Positions 24,635 to 33,166 of a DNA stretch of 64,000 bases are shown one piece after another (position 1 is the first letter of the stretch; every line of letters starts with the position of its first letter). Source of the DNA: Capillimicrobium parvum (GTDB taxonomy: Bacteria > Actinomycetota > Thermoleophilia > Solirubrobacterales > Solirubrobacteraceae); contig NZ_CP087164.1 of NCBI RefSeq assembly GCF_021172045.1, positions 3,410,001-3,474,000 of the forward strand, read 5' to 3'. The position numbers and the translations under genes were made by a program. The notes under the pieces were generated by a model. It saw nothing but the letters and a program-made list of their open reading frames with translations. It did not search any database and was not told the origin of the DNA.

Positions 24635-26896
24635 GTGACGGCCACCACGAGGCCGATGCTCGACCGAGCCCTTCCCTGGGCGTCGGTGGCGACCGCGGTC
24701 GCCGGCTTTGCGGCGTGCCTCGTGGCGTGGCGGACCGGTGGCGTCGAGATCGACGTGGCGTGGGCGCCCACGCTGGACCTGCGGCTGGACCTCGCGCTCG
24801 ACGGTCTCGGCGCGCTCTACGCGCTGCTGGCCACGGGGATCGGCGCGGTGGTCTTCGCCTACGGCGCCGCGTACCTGCCGCGGCACCTCGCCCACGAGGA
24901 CCGGCCGGCCCAGGAGGCCTGGCGCTTCTGGCCCTGGATGGTCCTGTTCATGGCCGCGATGGTCGGGCTCGCGTGCTCCCGCGACCTGATCCTGCTCTTC
25001 GTCTTCTTCGACCTGACGGCGGTCGCCTCGTACTTCCTCATCGGCTTCGACCGCCAGCGGATCGAGGCGCGCGGGGCGGCGCTCATGGCGCTGCTGGTGA
25101 CCGGCGTCAGCGCGGTGGCGATGCTCATCGGCGCCGTTCTCCTGTACACCGAGTACGGCACCTTCTCGCTGCCGCAACTGCTGCACCGCGCCGAGCCGAC
25201 CACCACCACGGTCGCCGCGGGGGCGCTGATCGCCGTGGCCGCGCTGGCCAAGAGCGCCCAGGTGCCGCTGCACTTCTGGCTCCCGCGCGCCATGGAGGCG
25301 CCGACGCCCGTCTCCGCCTACCTGCACTCGGCGGCGATGGTCGCGGCGGGCGTGCTCGTCCTCGGCCGGGTCCACCCCCTGCTGGCGCAGAGCGAGGCGA
25401 TCCTCGACGGGCTCCTCGTCGTCGGCTTCGCGTCCGTGGCGATCGGCGGGGCGCTGGCCCTCGCCCAGGACGAGCTCAAGCAGATCCTCGCGCACTCGAC
25501 GATCTCGCAGTACGGCTACGTCGTCGCCCTCTACGGGATGGGCGGCGCGAAGGCGGCCGGCGCGGCCGCGCTGTACGTCGTCGCGCACGCGATCGCCAAG
25601 AGCGCCCTGTTCATGACCGCCGGCGCGGTCACCGAGGCGACCGGCGAGCGGCGCCTGCACCACCTCGGGGGGATCGCGCGCGACCTCCCGGTGCTCGCGG
25701 TGGCGAGCGGTGTGGCGGCGGCGACGCTCGCCGCGCTGCCGCTGACGATCGGGTTCTTCAAGGACGAGCTGTTCTTCGGCGCCGCGCGCGGGGAGAGCTG
25801 GGCGGTCCAGGGGCTCGCCGTCGCGGCGGCGGCGCTCACGTTCGCGTACGTCGGGCGCTTCTGGCTCGGGCTGTTCACCGGGCCGCGGCGCACGGCGGCG
25901 CAGCCGATCCCCGCGCTGCTCGTCGCGCCGATCGCGCTGCTGGCGCTCGTCGCGGTCGCCGGCGGGGTGTGGGTGGCGCCGTTCGCCGAACTGGCCGCCG
26001 ACGCCGCCGCCGTGACGAACGGGGCGCCGGTCGACGTCGGCCCCGCCTACCACCTCGACACCAGCGCGCCGAACGTCATGGCGCTGGCCGCCTGGGCGCT
26101 CGGCGCGCTCGTCCTGTTCGCGGGGCCGGCCCGGCGCCGGGTGGCCGGCGCGATCGCGCGGGCCGGCGACGTCGCGGGTCCCCGCCGGTGGTACGGGCTC
26201 GCGCTGCACGGCCTCAACGCCGCCTCCGACCGCGTGTACCGCACCGAGGTCCGCGACCTGCGCAACAGCATCGCCGCCGTGCTGCTGCCCAGCGGCGTGG
26301 TCATCGCCGGTGCGTTCCTCGTCTCGTTCTCGGCGCCGGACTACGACGTCGGCGGCCTGAACGGCGACGACCTGCCGATCGTCGTGCTCCTGGCCGTGTC
26401 GGTGGCCGCCGCGCTCACGGCCGCGCGCGACCGCGGGCGGCTGCGGCCGGTGCTCGCGCTGTCGGTGCTCGGCTTCGGGCTCGCCGCCGTCTATGCGGTC
26501 GTCGGCGCGCCCGACGTGGCGCTCGTCGCGGTGGTCGTCGAGACCGTCATGACGATCCTCTTCGTCGGCGTCTTCGCGCGCCTGCCGGCGACCCGGCGCG
26601 GCGTGAACCCCAGGCGACCGGCCATCCCGAGTCGCCGCCGGTGGAACCTCGTGGCCGGGGTGCTGGCGGGGATCGGCGCGTTCGCGACGATCTGGGCGGC
26701 GCTGTCGCGCCCGACGGTGCAGAGCGGCGCCGCGAAGGACGAGCTCGTCCGGCGAGCCCCCGAGGCGCACGGCGGCGATGTCGTGACCGTCATCCTCGCC
26801 GACTTCCGCGGCCTCGACACCGCGGTCGAGATCACCGTGCTGGCCGTCGCCGTGTTCGGCGTCGCCAGCCTCCTGCGGCGCGGGAGGGGCTGGTGA
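24635..26896 (+). CDS. mrpA: Mrp Na+/H+ antiporter subunit A
   Basis: Largest Mrp subunit, 753 residues with many membrane segments, homologous to NuoL. The core proton channel block includes LAKSAQVPLHFWLPRAMEAPTPVSAYLHSA (here about 207-236, seen as two parts around VPLHFWLPRAMEAPTPVSAY), with the conserved Lys and His. The C-terminal part carries the DUF4040/MbhD-like segment (VYAVVGAPDVALVAVVVETVMTILF) and an MbhE-like ending (DTAVEITVLAVAVFGVASLL). The GTG at 24635 is used because no better in-frame start lies downstream of the signal-like first helix. First gene of mrpABCDEFG; its stop overlaps the mrpB GTG. Confidence 0.94.
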   Translation: MTATTRPMLDRALPWASVATAVAGFAACLVAWRTGGVEIDVAWAPTLDLRLDLALDGLGALYALLATGIGAVVFAYGAAYLPRHLAHEDRPAQEAWRFWPWMVLFMAAMVGLACSRDLILLFVFFDLTAVASYFLIGFDRQRIEARGAALMALLVTGVSAVAMLIGAVLLYTEYGTFSLPQLLHRAEPTTTTVAAGALIAVAALAKSAQVPLHFWLPRAMEAPTPVSAYLHSAAMVAAGVLVLGRVHPLLAQSEAILDGLLVVGFASVAIGGALALAQDELKQILAHSTISQYGYVVALYGMGGAKAAGAAALYVVAHAIAKSALFMTAGAVTEATGERRLHHLGGIARDLPVLAVASGVAAATLAALPLTIGFFKDELFFGAARGESWAVQGLAVAAAALTFAYVGRFWLGLFTGPRRTAAQPIPALLVAPIALLALVAVAGGVWVAPFAELAADAAAVTNGAPVDVGPAYHLDTSAPNVMALAAWALGALVLFAGPARRRVAGAIARAGDVAGPRRWYGLALHGLNAASDRVYRTEVRDLRNSIAAVLLPSGVVIAGAFLVSFSAPDYDVGGLNGDDLPIVVLLAVSVAAALTAARDRGRLRPVLALSVLGFGLAAVYAVVGAPDVALVAVVVETVMTILFVGVFARLPATRRGVNPRRPAIPSRRRWNLVAGVLAGIGAFATIWAALSRPTVQSGAAKDELVRRAPEAHGGDVVTVILADFRGLDTAVEITVLAVAVFGVASLLRRGRGW

Positions 26897-27324
26897 TCCT
26901 CGAGGTCGTCGCCCTGCGCCTGCTCGGCCCGGCACTCATGTTCGCCGCCGCGATCATCGTCAAGGGCTATGCGGACGTCGGCGACGGCTTCAGCGCGGGC
27001 GTCATCGTCGCGCTCGCGATCAGCCTGCGCTACATCGTGCTGGGCCCCGAGCGCGCCGAGCAGGGCATGCCGATCCTGCGCCGCGCCCCCGTGGTCGCCG
27101 TCGCCGGGCTGCTCGTCGCGCTCGCCGCCGGCTTCTTCCCCTTGCTGCTCGGCGAGCCGCCGTTCACGCACCACCCGGGCCCGGGCGAGCACGTCGTGAA
27201 GATCGGCACGCTCGAGCTGATCACCGCGGTGCTGTTCGACATCGGGGTGTTCCTGCTCGTCACCGGAGTCCTGGTCGTCCTCGTGCATCACCTGACGCGC
27301 CTCGTCGAGAGGGCTCGGGCATGA
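26893..27324 (+). CDS. mrpB: Mrp antiporter subunit B
   Basis: Small membrane subunit of 143 residues with four predicted helices and the family block GYADVGDGFSAGVIVALAISLRYIVLG near residues 24-50, then KIGTLELITAVLFDIGVFLLV. The GTG start overlaps the mrpA stop (GTGA). It is required in the assembled Mrp complex but carries no channel of its own. Confidence 0.92.
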   Translation: MILEVVALRLLGPALMFAAAIIVKGYADVGDGFSAGVIVALAISLRYIVLGPERAEQGMPILRRAPVVAVAGLLVALAAGFFPLLLGEPPFTHHPGPGEHVVKIGTLELITAVLFDIGVFLLVTGVLVVLVHHLTRLVERARA

Positions 27325-27716
27325 AGCTGATCTTCGCCGTCGCGATCTCCGCGCTGTTCGGGACGGGCGCCTACCTGCTGCTGCACCGCGACCTCGTGCG
27401 CGTGGTGCTCGGGATCGTCGTGATCTCCCAGGCCTCGGTGCTCACGCTGATCGCGGCGTCGCTGTCGCGCGGCAACGCGGCGATCTACCCGCTGCGCGGC
27501 CGCGTCAGCGATCCGCTCAGCCAGGCCATGGCGCTCACCGCGATCGTCATCGGCCTCGCCGTCACCGGGCTGCTGCTCGTGCTCGTGCTGCGCGCGGTCG
27601 TCGCCTACCGCACGCAGGAGCTCGACGAGATCGCCGCGGAGGAAGCCGCGCGCGACGAGGAGGAGGAGCGCAGCCACCAGGTCCGGCACGACGACGAGGA
27701 GGCGGCGGCCCGGTGA
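27321..27716 (+). CDS. mrpC: Mrp antiporter subunit C (NuoK-like)
   Basis: Three-helix protein of 131 residues, homologous to NuoK (GAYLLLHRDLVRVVLGIVVISQAS near residue 16, DPLSQAMALTAIVIGLAVTG near 64). The C-terminal about 35 residues are an acidic, charged cytoplasmic tail (EEAARDEEEERS) that is longer than in most MrpC. The ATG overlaps the mrpB stop (ATGA). Confidence 0.92.
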   Translation: MKLIFAVAISALFGTGAYLLLHRDLVRVVLGIVVISQASVLTLIAASLSRGNAAIYPLRGRVSDPLSQAMALTAIVIGLAVTGLLLVLVLRAVVAYRTQELDEIAAEEAARDEEEERSHQVRHDDEEAAAR

Positions 27717-29083
27717 CCGCGCTCGCCCTGTCGCTCCTCATCCCCTGGGCCGCCGGCGTCGTGCTGCTCCTGGCCGACGGCCGGCTGCGGATCGTGGGCT
27801 GGATCGCGGTGGCGGCGCTGGCGGCGAACCTCGCCGCGCTGATCGTGCTGACCGCCGACGTGCTGGGCGACGGCCCGGTCCGGGTCGTCACCGGCGACTG
27901 GCCGATGGGCGTCGGCATCACGCTGCGGGCCGACGCGCTCGGCGTCCTGTTCGCGCTGCTGTCGACGGTCGCCCTGCTGGCGGCGATGGTGCACGAGATC
28001 CTGGAAGGCGTCCGCGAGCGCGTGTTCCCGGCGATGGTCGTGCTGCTCGGCGCCGGCCTCACCGGGACGTTCCTCACCGGCGACCTGTTCAACTTCTACG
28101 TCTTCTTCGAGCTGTCGATGACCGCGGCGTACGTGCTGGCGACGTACGGCGGAGGGCGCCGCGAACTCGGCGCCGCGCTCGTCTTCACGACCGTCAACCT
28201 GCTCGGCACCTTCATCTTCCTGCTGTCGGTCGCCGGCATCTACCACATCACCGGCTCGCTGGACATGGCGACGATCGGCGAACGCATGCGCGCCGTCGAC
28301 CCCGACACGGGCATCCTCGTGGCCGCCGGGTTCTTCGTCGCGTTCAGCGTCAAGCTCGGCCTGTTCCCCTTCCACTACTGGCTGCCGACCGTCTACGTGG
28401 GCTCGCGCCCGGCGGTCGCGGCGATCCTGAGCGGCGGGCTGGCGAACATCGGCGCCTACGGCGTGCTGCGCTTCGGCGGCGAGATGCTGCCCCGCGAACT
28501 GGAGCTCGCGGCGATCGGGATGATCGTCATCGGCTGCGCATCGATCCTCTACGGCGCCCTGCTCGCCGTGTCGCGGCGCACGACGCGTGAGATGCTCGCC
28601 TACTCGGCGATCGGCCAGGTCGGCTACATCCTGGTGGCGGTCGGCATCGGCGGGCCCGTCGGCTTCGCCGCGGCGATCCTCTACACGGTCGTCAACGCGC
28701 TCAACAAGACGCTGCTGTTCCTCACCGCGCGCATGCGGGGCGCGCTGGTCGGCGCCGCGTTCGTCGTCGGCGCGCTCAGCGTGGCGGGCATCCCGCCCGC
28801 CGCCGGGTTCGTCGGCAAGCTCCAGCTGTTCCACGCCGCGGCCGGGCGGCCGACGCTGATCGCGCTGATCTTCCTCGGCGGCGCGCTGTCGTTCGTCTAC
28901 GTGTTCCAGATCTACCAGTACGACTTCTGGCGCGGCGAGCGGCGCGGCCGGCGCTCCGGCCGGCCCCAGCAGGCCGTCGTCGCCGTGCTGGCGCTCGCCG
29001 TGCTCGCCGTGGGGCTGTGGCCGGAGCCGCTGCTGGCGCTCAGCCGCGACGCGGCCCAGGTGCTGCCGGGAGCCCGCCGATGA
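27713..29083 (+). CDS. mrpD: Mrp antiporter subunit D (NuoM/N-like)
   Basis: Second proton-channel subunit, 456 residues and about 13-14 membrane helices. The NuoN/M-type core shows FNFYVFFELSMTAAYVLATYG (about 124-144) with the buried Glu, and SVKLGLFPFHYWLPTVYVGSRPAVAAILSG (about 208-237) with the channel Lys and His. The GTG start overlaps the mrpC stop (GTGA) and its stop overlaps mrpE (ATGA). It ends in a short cytoplasmic tail after QVLPG. Confidence 0.94.
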   Translation: MTALALSLLIPWAAGVVLLLADGRLRIVGWIAVAALAANLAALIVLTADVLGDGPVRVVTGDWPMGVGITLRADALGVLFALLSTVALLAAMVHEILEGVRERVFPAMVVLLGAGLTGTFLTGDLFNFYVFFELSMTAAYVLATYGGGRRELGAALVFTTVNLLGTFIFLLSVAGIYHITGSLDMATIGERMRAVDPDTGILVAAGFFVAFSVKLGLFPFHYWLPTVYVGSRPAVAAILSGGLANIGAYGVLRFGGEMLPRELELAAIGMIVIGCASILYGALLAVSRRTTREMLAYSAIGQVGYILVAVGIGGPVGFAAAILYTVVNALNKTLLFLTARMRGALVGAAFVVGALSVAGIPPAAGFVGKLQLFHAAAGRPTLIALIFLGGALSFVYVFQIYQYDFWRGERRGRRSGRPQQAVVAVLALAVLAVGLWPEPLLALSRDAAQVLPGARR

Positions 29084-29565
29084 CCGGCGTCCTCGTGCGT
29101 GCGGCTGCGCTGGCCTCCGTCTACCTGCTGGTGCTGACGAGCCTGAAGTGGGGCGACGTGCTGACCGCCGCGGCGCTCGGCCTCGCCGTCGCGCTGGCGC
29201 TGCGCGCGGCGTCCCCCGCCCGCAGCGACGCCCGGCCGCTGCAGCGAATGTGGGCAGCGGCCGTCGTGGCGGGCGAGACCGCGAAGGAGATGGCCGTCGG
29301 CAGCGTCCGGGTGGCGCGCTTCTGCCTACGCGCGGGGCGGGGCGAGCAGCCCGGGATGGTCGAGATCCCCCGCGAGGGCCGCTCGCGGCGCGCGGTGGCG
29401 GTGTGGGGCGTGCTGACGGGCGAGGCGCCCGACGAGATCGTCGTCGACGTCGACGAGGAGCGCGACGTGCTCATCACGCACCTGATCGACGCCCACGACC
29501 CCGACGCGGTGCGCGCCCGCCACCGGCGCAACCGCGAGGAGTGGCAGCGCAAGGTGATCGAGTGA
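29080..29565 (+). CDS. mrpE: Mrp antiporter subunit E
   Basis: MrpE of 161 residues: two N-terminal membrane helices (VRAAALASVYLLVLTSLKWGDVL and VLTAAALGLAVALAL) and a soluble C-terminal domain containing the family signature around ITHLIDAHDPDAV. The start MTGVLVRAA at 29080 is preferred because it overlaps the mrpD stop; the longer frame from 29017 lies inside mrpD. A 25-bp gap, the only non-overlapping junction in the operon, separates it from mrpF. Confidence 0.9.
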   Translation: MTGVLVRAAALASVYLLVLTSLKWGDVLTAAALGLAVALALRAASPARSDARPLQRMWAAAVVAGETAKEMAVGSVRVARFCLRAGRGEQPGMVEIPREGRSRRAVAVWGVLTGEAPDEIVVDVDEERDVLITHLIDAHDPDAVRARHRRNREEWQRKVIE

Positions 29566-29590
29566 CGACGCCGCGAACGGAGGCCTGACC

Positions 29591-29857
29591 ATGCCCGACG
29601 TCGTGCTCGCCATCGCGTTCGGCTGGGTCACGCTGCTGCTGTGCGCCGGCGGCGTGCTGCTCCTGCGCTCGAGGGACACGCTGCACCGCGTGCTCGCGCT
29701 CGACGTGCTCGTCGTGCTCGTGATCGCGCTGCTCACGCTGCTGTCCTACCGGCGCGACGTCTCCTACTACATCGACGCCGCGCTCGCGCTCGCGCTGCTG
29801 TCGTTCACCGCCACGCTCGTCGCCGCCGACCACGTCCGGCGCAAGGGGCCGCGCTGA
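29591..29857 (+). CDS. mrpF: Mrp antiporter subunit F
   Basis: Three-helix protein of 88 residues with the family charge pattern between helices 1 and 2 (RSRDTLHRVLALDVLVVLVIALL) and YIDAALALALLSFTATLVAAD in helix 3. The stop overlaps the mrpG start (TGATG). Confidence 0.92.
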   Translation: MPDVVLAIAFGWVTLLLCAGGVLLLRSRDTLHRVLALDVLVVLVIALLTLLSYRRDVSYYIDAALALALLSFTATLVAADHVRRKGPR

Positions 29858-30165
29858 TGGCCTCGACCGTCATCGACGTGATCGCGATCGTCCTGCTCGC
29901 GGTGGGGCTCGGGCTGACGACGATCGGCCTCTACGGATTGCTGCGGATGGACGACATCATGCACCAGCTCCACGCGGCCGGGCTGATCACGGGACCGGCG
30001 GTCATCCTCATCCTGCTGGCGTCGATCGCCACCGGCAGCGACGAGATCATCACGAGCGCCGCGCTCGTCATCCTGTTCGTGCTGATCACCTCGCCGCTCT
30101 CCTCGCACGCGATCGCGCAGGCGGCGCGGCGCCGGGGCGGGACCGACGACGACGAGGACGACTAG
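29857..30165 (+). CDS. mrpG: Mrp antiporter subunit G
   Basis: Three-helix protein of 102 residues with the MrpG block GLYGLLRMDDIMHQLHAAG (about 26-44) and a charged tail GGTDDDEDD. It completes a seven-gene Mrp set expected to exchange Na+ for H+ at the membrane. Its TAG stop shares the palindromic CTAG (30162-30165) with the TAG stop of the convergent acyl-CoA ligase, so the two genes end on the same four bases with no terminator between them. Confidence 0.93.
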   Translation: MASTVIDVIAIVLLAVGLGLTTIGLYGLLRMDDIMHQLHAAGLITGPAVILILLASIATGSDEIITSAALVILFVLITSPLSSHAIAQAARRRGGTDDDEDD

Positions 30166-31679
30166 GAGTAGCGCTCGCGCAGGTCGCGGCGCAGCACCTT
30201 GCCCGTTGCGTTGCGCGGGAGCCGGTCGGCGAACATCACCGCCGACGGCTTCTTGTAGCCGGCCAGCCGCGTCCGGCAGTGCTCGATCAGCTCGTCCTCG
30301 GTCACCACGGCGCCCGGCACGCGGACCACGACCGCCAGCGGCGTCTCGACCCATCGCGGATGGGCGACCCCGACGACGGCGACCTCCCCCACCCCCGGAT
30401 GCTCCGCCAGGACGCGCTCGACCTCGGCCGGGTACACGTTCTCGCCGCCCGAGATGATCATGTCCTTCGCGCGGCCGACGACGTAGAGGAAGCCGTCGTC
30501 GTCGGCGCGGACGAGGTCGCCGCTGTGGAACCAGCCGCCGGCGAACGCCTCGGCGGTGGCGGCAGGGTCGCCGAGGTAGCCCTGCATGACGGTCGGCCCG
30601 CGGTAGACGATCTCCCCGACCTCACCGGGCGCGACGTCGCCGCCCGGCTCGTCGACCACGCGGACCTCGACGTTGATCGCCGGCCGGCCGATCGAGCCCA
30701 TGCGCCGCACCGAGTCCTCGCCCTTGAGGAACGTCGTGTTCGACGACATCTCGGTCTGCCCGAACGCGTTGACGACCGACACCGACGGGAACGTCGCGGC
30801 CAGGCGGCGCAGCGTCCCCTCGGTCGCGTCCGACGCACCCCACATCGCGACGCGCAGCCGCGCCGCCTCGAGGTCGCCGATGCGCGGGTGGGCGCAGATC
30901 TCGTCCCACTGCGTCGGGACGAAGAAGCACATCGTCACGCCGTGCTCGGCCATGAGGGCGATGGAGGCGCCCGCGTCGAACCCCGTCGAGGGGGTGATCA
31001 CGCTCGTCGTGCCGAGGTACAGGAACGGCAGCACGCCGTTGAGCCCGCCGATGTGGAAGAGCGGGAGGCCCGACAGCCACACGTCCGCGGCGGTGGCCCC
31101 CAGCTCGTGGATCCAGTTCGTGGTGTTGACGACGAGGTTCTGGTGGCTGAGCATCGCCCCCTTCGGACGCCCGGTGGTGCCCGACGTATGGATGACGAAG
31201 GCGAGGTCCTCGTCGTCGACGACCACGTCCGGGGGCTCCGGCGAGGCGGCGGCGAGCGCCGCGCCGAACGCGGCGAGATCCAGGTGGACGCGGCAGCCCG
31301 CGGCCGCGGCGCGCTCCTCGCAGGGCGGGTCGCTGACGATCGCGACGCAGCGCGCGTTGGCGACGGCGTGGTCGACCTCGTCCTGCGCGAGGCGGAAGTT
31401 GACCGGCACCGCGCACGCGCCGAGCCGCTGGATGCCCAGGCACGCCTCGAGCAGCTCGAGGCGGTTGTGCATCATCACCGCGACGGTGTCCCCGCGGCCG
31501 GCGCCGAGGGCGGCCAGGGCGTTCGCCGCCCGGGTGATGCGCTCGTCGAGCTGGGCGTAGGTGCGCCGCTCGCCGTCGAAGACGAGCGCGACCCGCTCGG
31601 GCACGCGGCGCGCGTTGCGCCCGACGATCTCCGGCAGGACCAGCCGGCGCGACCGCGCGAGCGCGGCGTCCTCAGACAT
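30162..31679 (-). CDS. AMP-forming acyl-CoA synthetase
   Basis: ANL-superfamily ligase of 505 residues. The motifs are FVIHTSGTTGRPKGAMLSH (about 163-181), NAFGQTEMSS (about 295) and GRAKDMIISGGENVYPAEVE, with the catalytic lysine in NATGKVLRRDLR at the C-terminus. Its ATG lies 8 bp inside the upstream cupin gene, so both are translated from one message. It likely activates a medium-length or branched acid of the local catabolic island; the specific acid is unknown. Confidence 0.9.
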   Translation of the reverse strand: MSEDAALARSRRLVLPEIVGRNARRVPERVALVFDGERRTYAQLDERITRAANALAALGAGRGDTVAVMMHNRLELLEACLGIQRLGACAVPVNFRLAQDEVDHAVANARCVAIVSDPPCEERAAAAGCRVHLDLAAFGAALAAASPEPPDVVVDDEDLAFVIHTSGTTGRPKGAMLSHQNLVVNTTNWIHELGATAADVWLSGLPLFHIGGLNGVLPFLYLGTTSVITPSTGFDAGASIALMAEHGVTMCFFVPTQWDEICAHPRIGDLEAARLRVAMWGASDATEGTLRRLAATFPSVSVVNAFGQTEMSSNTTFLKGEDSVRRMGSIGRPAINVEVRVVDEPGGDVAPGEVGEIVYRGPTVMQGYLGDPAATAEAFAGGWFHSGDLVRADDDGFLYVVGRAKDMIISGGENVYPAEVERVLAEHPGVGEVAVVGVAHPRWVETPLAVVVRVPGAVVTEDELIEHCRTRLAGYKKPSAVMFADRLPRNATGKVLRRDLRERYS

Positions 31680-32217
31680 CGCCCGCGCCGGCGTGCGGCA
31701 CGCCGACCATGAAGACCGCCATGACCGCCGGCTCCGGTCCCGGGTTGCGCCAGCGGTGGCGCGTGCCGTTCTGCACGACGGTGTCGCCCGCCCGCAGCCG
31801 CCGCTGCACCCCGTCGTCGAGCTCGAGGATCACCTCGCCGCGCAGGATCACCTCGAAGTCGATCGTCGCGGTCGTGTGCATGCCCGGGTCGTCGGGCTCG
31901 AGCACCGCGAGCATGCCCGGCAGCCGCTGCTCCGCCTGGGCCTCGGCGGCGGCGACGTCGAGACCGGCGGGGGGCGCGGTGCCCTCGGGCGGGATCGTCG
32001 AGAGGCTGAAGCGCACGCCGCCGCGCGGCGGGAAGTAGGCCGACCACGCGGGCTCGCGGCCGTCGTCTGGAAACGCGGGCGGCGCATCGACGCCCCACAG
32101 CGCGTGGAACTGCCAGCCGGCGAACAGGTCGGCGACGATCGGCGCCACCTCCTCATCGGAGGCGACCACCGAGCGGCCGGAGGCGTCATGGCCCGTGACG
32201 AGGCGACGGACGTTCAC
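31672..32217 (-). CDS. Cupin-domain protein
   Basis: Single-cupin protein of 181 residues. The C-terminal cupin shows DPGMHTTATIDFEVILRGEVILELDDG and DTVVQNGTRHRWRNPG, giving the two cupin motifs with His/Glu metal ligands partly substituted (MHTT...E). The GTG at 32217 is chosen over the longer ATG at 32343. The protein family begins with an NVRRLVTGHDASG-like sequence, and TACAAC (minus strand 32229-32224) sits six bases upstream as a -10, implying a leaderless transcript. First gene of a cupin-ligase pair. Function is not known beyond the fold. Confidence 0.78.
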   Translation of the reverse strand: MNVRRLVTGHDASGRSVVASDEEVAPIVADLFAGWQFHALWGVDAPPAFPDDGREPAWSAYFPPRGGVRFSLSTIPPEGTAPPAGLDVAAAEAQAEQRLPGMLAVLEPDDPGMHTTATIDFEVILRGEVILELDDGVQRRLRAGDTVVQNGTRHRWRNPGPEPAVMAVFMVGVPHAGAGDV

Positions 32218-32223
32218 GGACCA

Positions 32224-32334
32224 GTTGTAGTCGGGCGCCGGCGACCGCCGCCGCGCCGGCCGAGGCACTTCTGTCGCAATCGACAAATCCGCGCGCGCGA
32301 GCGGCGCCGGGGCGCCGAACGGCGTCCGTAGGAT
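32224..32334. promoter_or_regulatory. Proposed divergent activator dyad (cupin-ligase and SDR-hydrolase)
   Basis: CTGTCGCAATCGACAA (32271-32286) contains the perfect arms TGTCG/CGACA. To the right TAGGAT (32329-32334) begins 42 bp away, 33 nt before the SDR ATG. To the left TACAAC (minus strand 32229-32224) is 41 bp away and 6 nt before the cupin GTG. Spacing on both sides agrees with the other sites. Confidence 0.6.
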
Positions 32335-32366
32335 CGCCGCCAAGCCAGCTCGATCGAGGGAGTGAC

Positions 32367-33161
32367 ATGGGTCGTCTTCAGGACAAGGTCGCCGTCATCA
32401 CGGGCGCCAGCAGCGGCATCGGCGGCAAGACGATGGAGCTGTTCGGGCGCGAGGGCGCGAAGGTCGTCGGCACCGCCCGCAACGAGGCCAAGCTCAACGA
32501 GCACCTCGAGGTGGTCACGTCGGCCGGCGGCGAGGGCATCGTCGTGCCCGCCGACCTCGAGGACGACTCCTCGCCCGACCGCGTCGTCGCGGCGGCGCTC
32601 GACGCGTACGGCACGATCGACATCCTCGTCAACAACGCAGGCGTCGGCTGGCAGTACGGCATCGACAACCCGGGCACGATGGCCGGCGTCCACGAGGCCT
32701 CGGTCGAGAACTGGCGCGCGATCATCGGCGGCGTCGATCTCGAGGGCTACTTCACGATGATCCACGCCGTGCTGCCGAAGATGCTCGAGGCGGGACGCGG
32801 GTCGATCGTGAACATGTCGAGCATGGCCGGCATCACCGGCCTCTACGACGCGCACGCCTACACCGCGGCGAAGGGCGCGATCCTGAACCTCGGCCGCTCC
32901 ATGGCCATCACGTACTGCAAGCAGGGCGTGCGCACGAACACGATCTGCCCCGGCTTCATCGACACCCCGATGATCGCCCCGGTCGTCGGCGCGTTCGACG
33001 ACCCGGCCGTCGCGTCGGCGCTGTGCCCGATGGGCCGCCCCGGACAGCCCGAGGAGATCGCCAACGCGGCGCTGTTCCTCGCCTCCGACGAGGCCAGCTA
33101 CGTCAACGGCGCGATGCTCGTCGTCGACGGCGGCTGCACGGCGCGGTCGTTCCCGGGCTGA
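32367..33161 (+). CDS. SDR family oxidoreductase
   Basis: Short-chain dehydrogenase of 264 residues. AVITGASSGIGGKTME (9-24) is the cofactor motif, LVNNAGVGWQYG lies near 88, and the catalytic block is MSSMAGITGLYDAHAYTAAKGAI. An insertion after NNAG (QYGIDNPGTMAGVHEASVE) is longer than in FabG. The ATG follows CGAGGGAG. The epoxide hydrolase gene starts five bases after its stop. The pair could oxidise or reduce the alcohol or diol on either side of an epoxide-opening step. Confidence 0.9.
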   Translation: MGRLQDKVAVITGASSGIGGKTMELFGREGAKVVGTARNEAKLNEHLEVVTSAGGEGIVVPADLEDDSSPDRVVAAALDAYGTIDILVNNAGVGWQYGIDNPGTMAGVHEASVENWRAIIGGVDLEGYFTMIHAVLPKMLEAGRGSIVNMSSMAGITGLYDAHAYTAAKGAILNLGRSMAITYCKQGVRTNTICPGFIDTPMIAPVVGAFDDPAVASALCPMGRPGQPEEIANAALFLASDEASYVNGAMLVVDGGCTARSFPG

Positions 33162-33166
33162 TCGCC

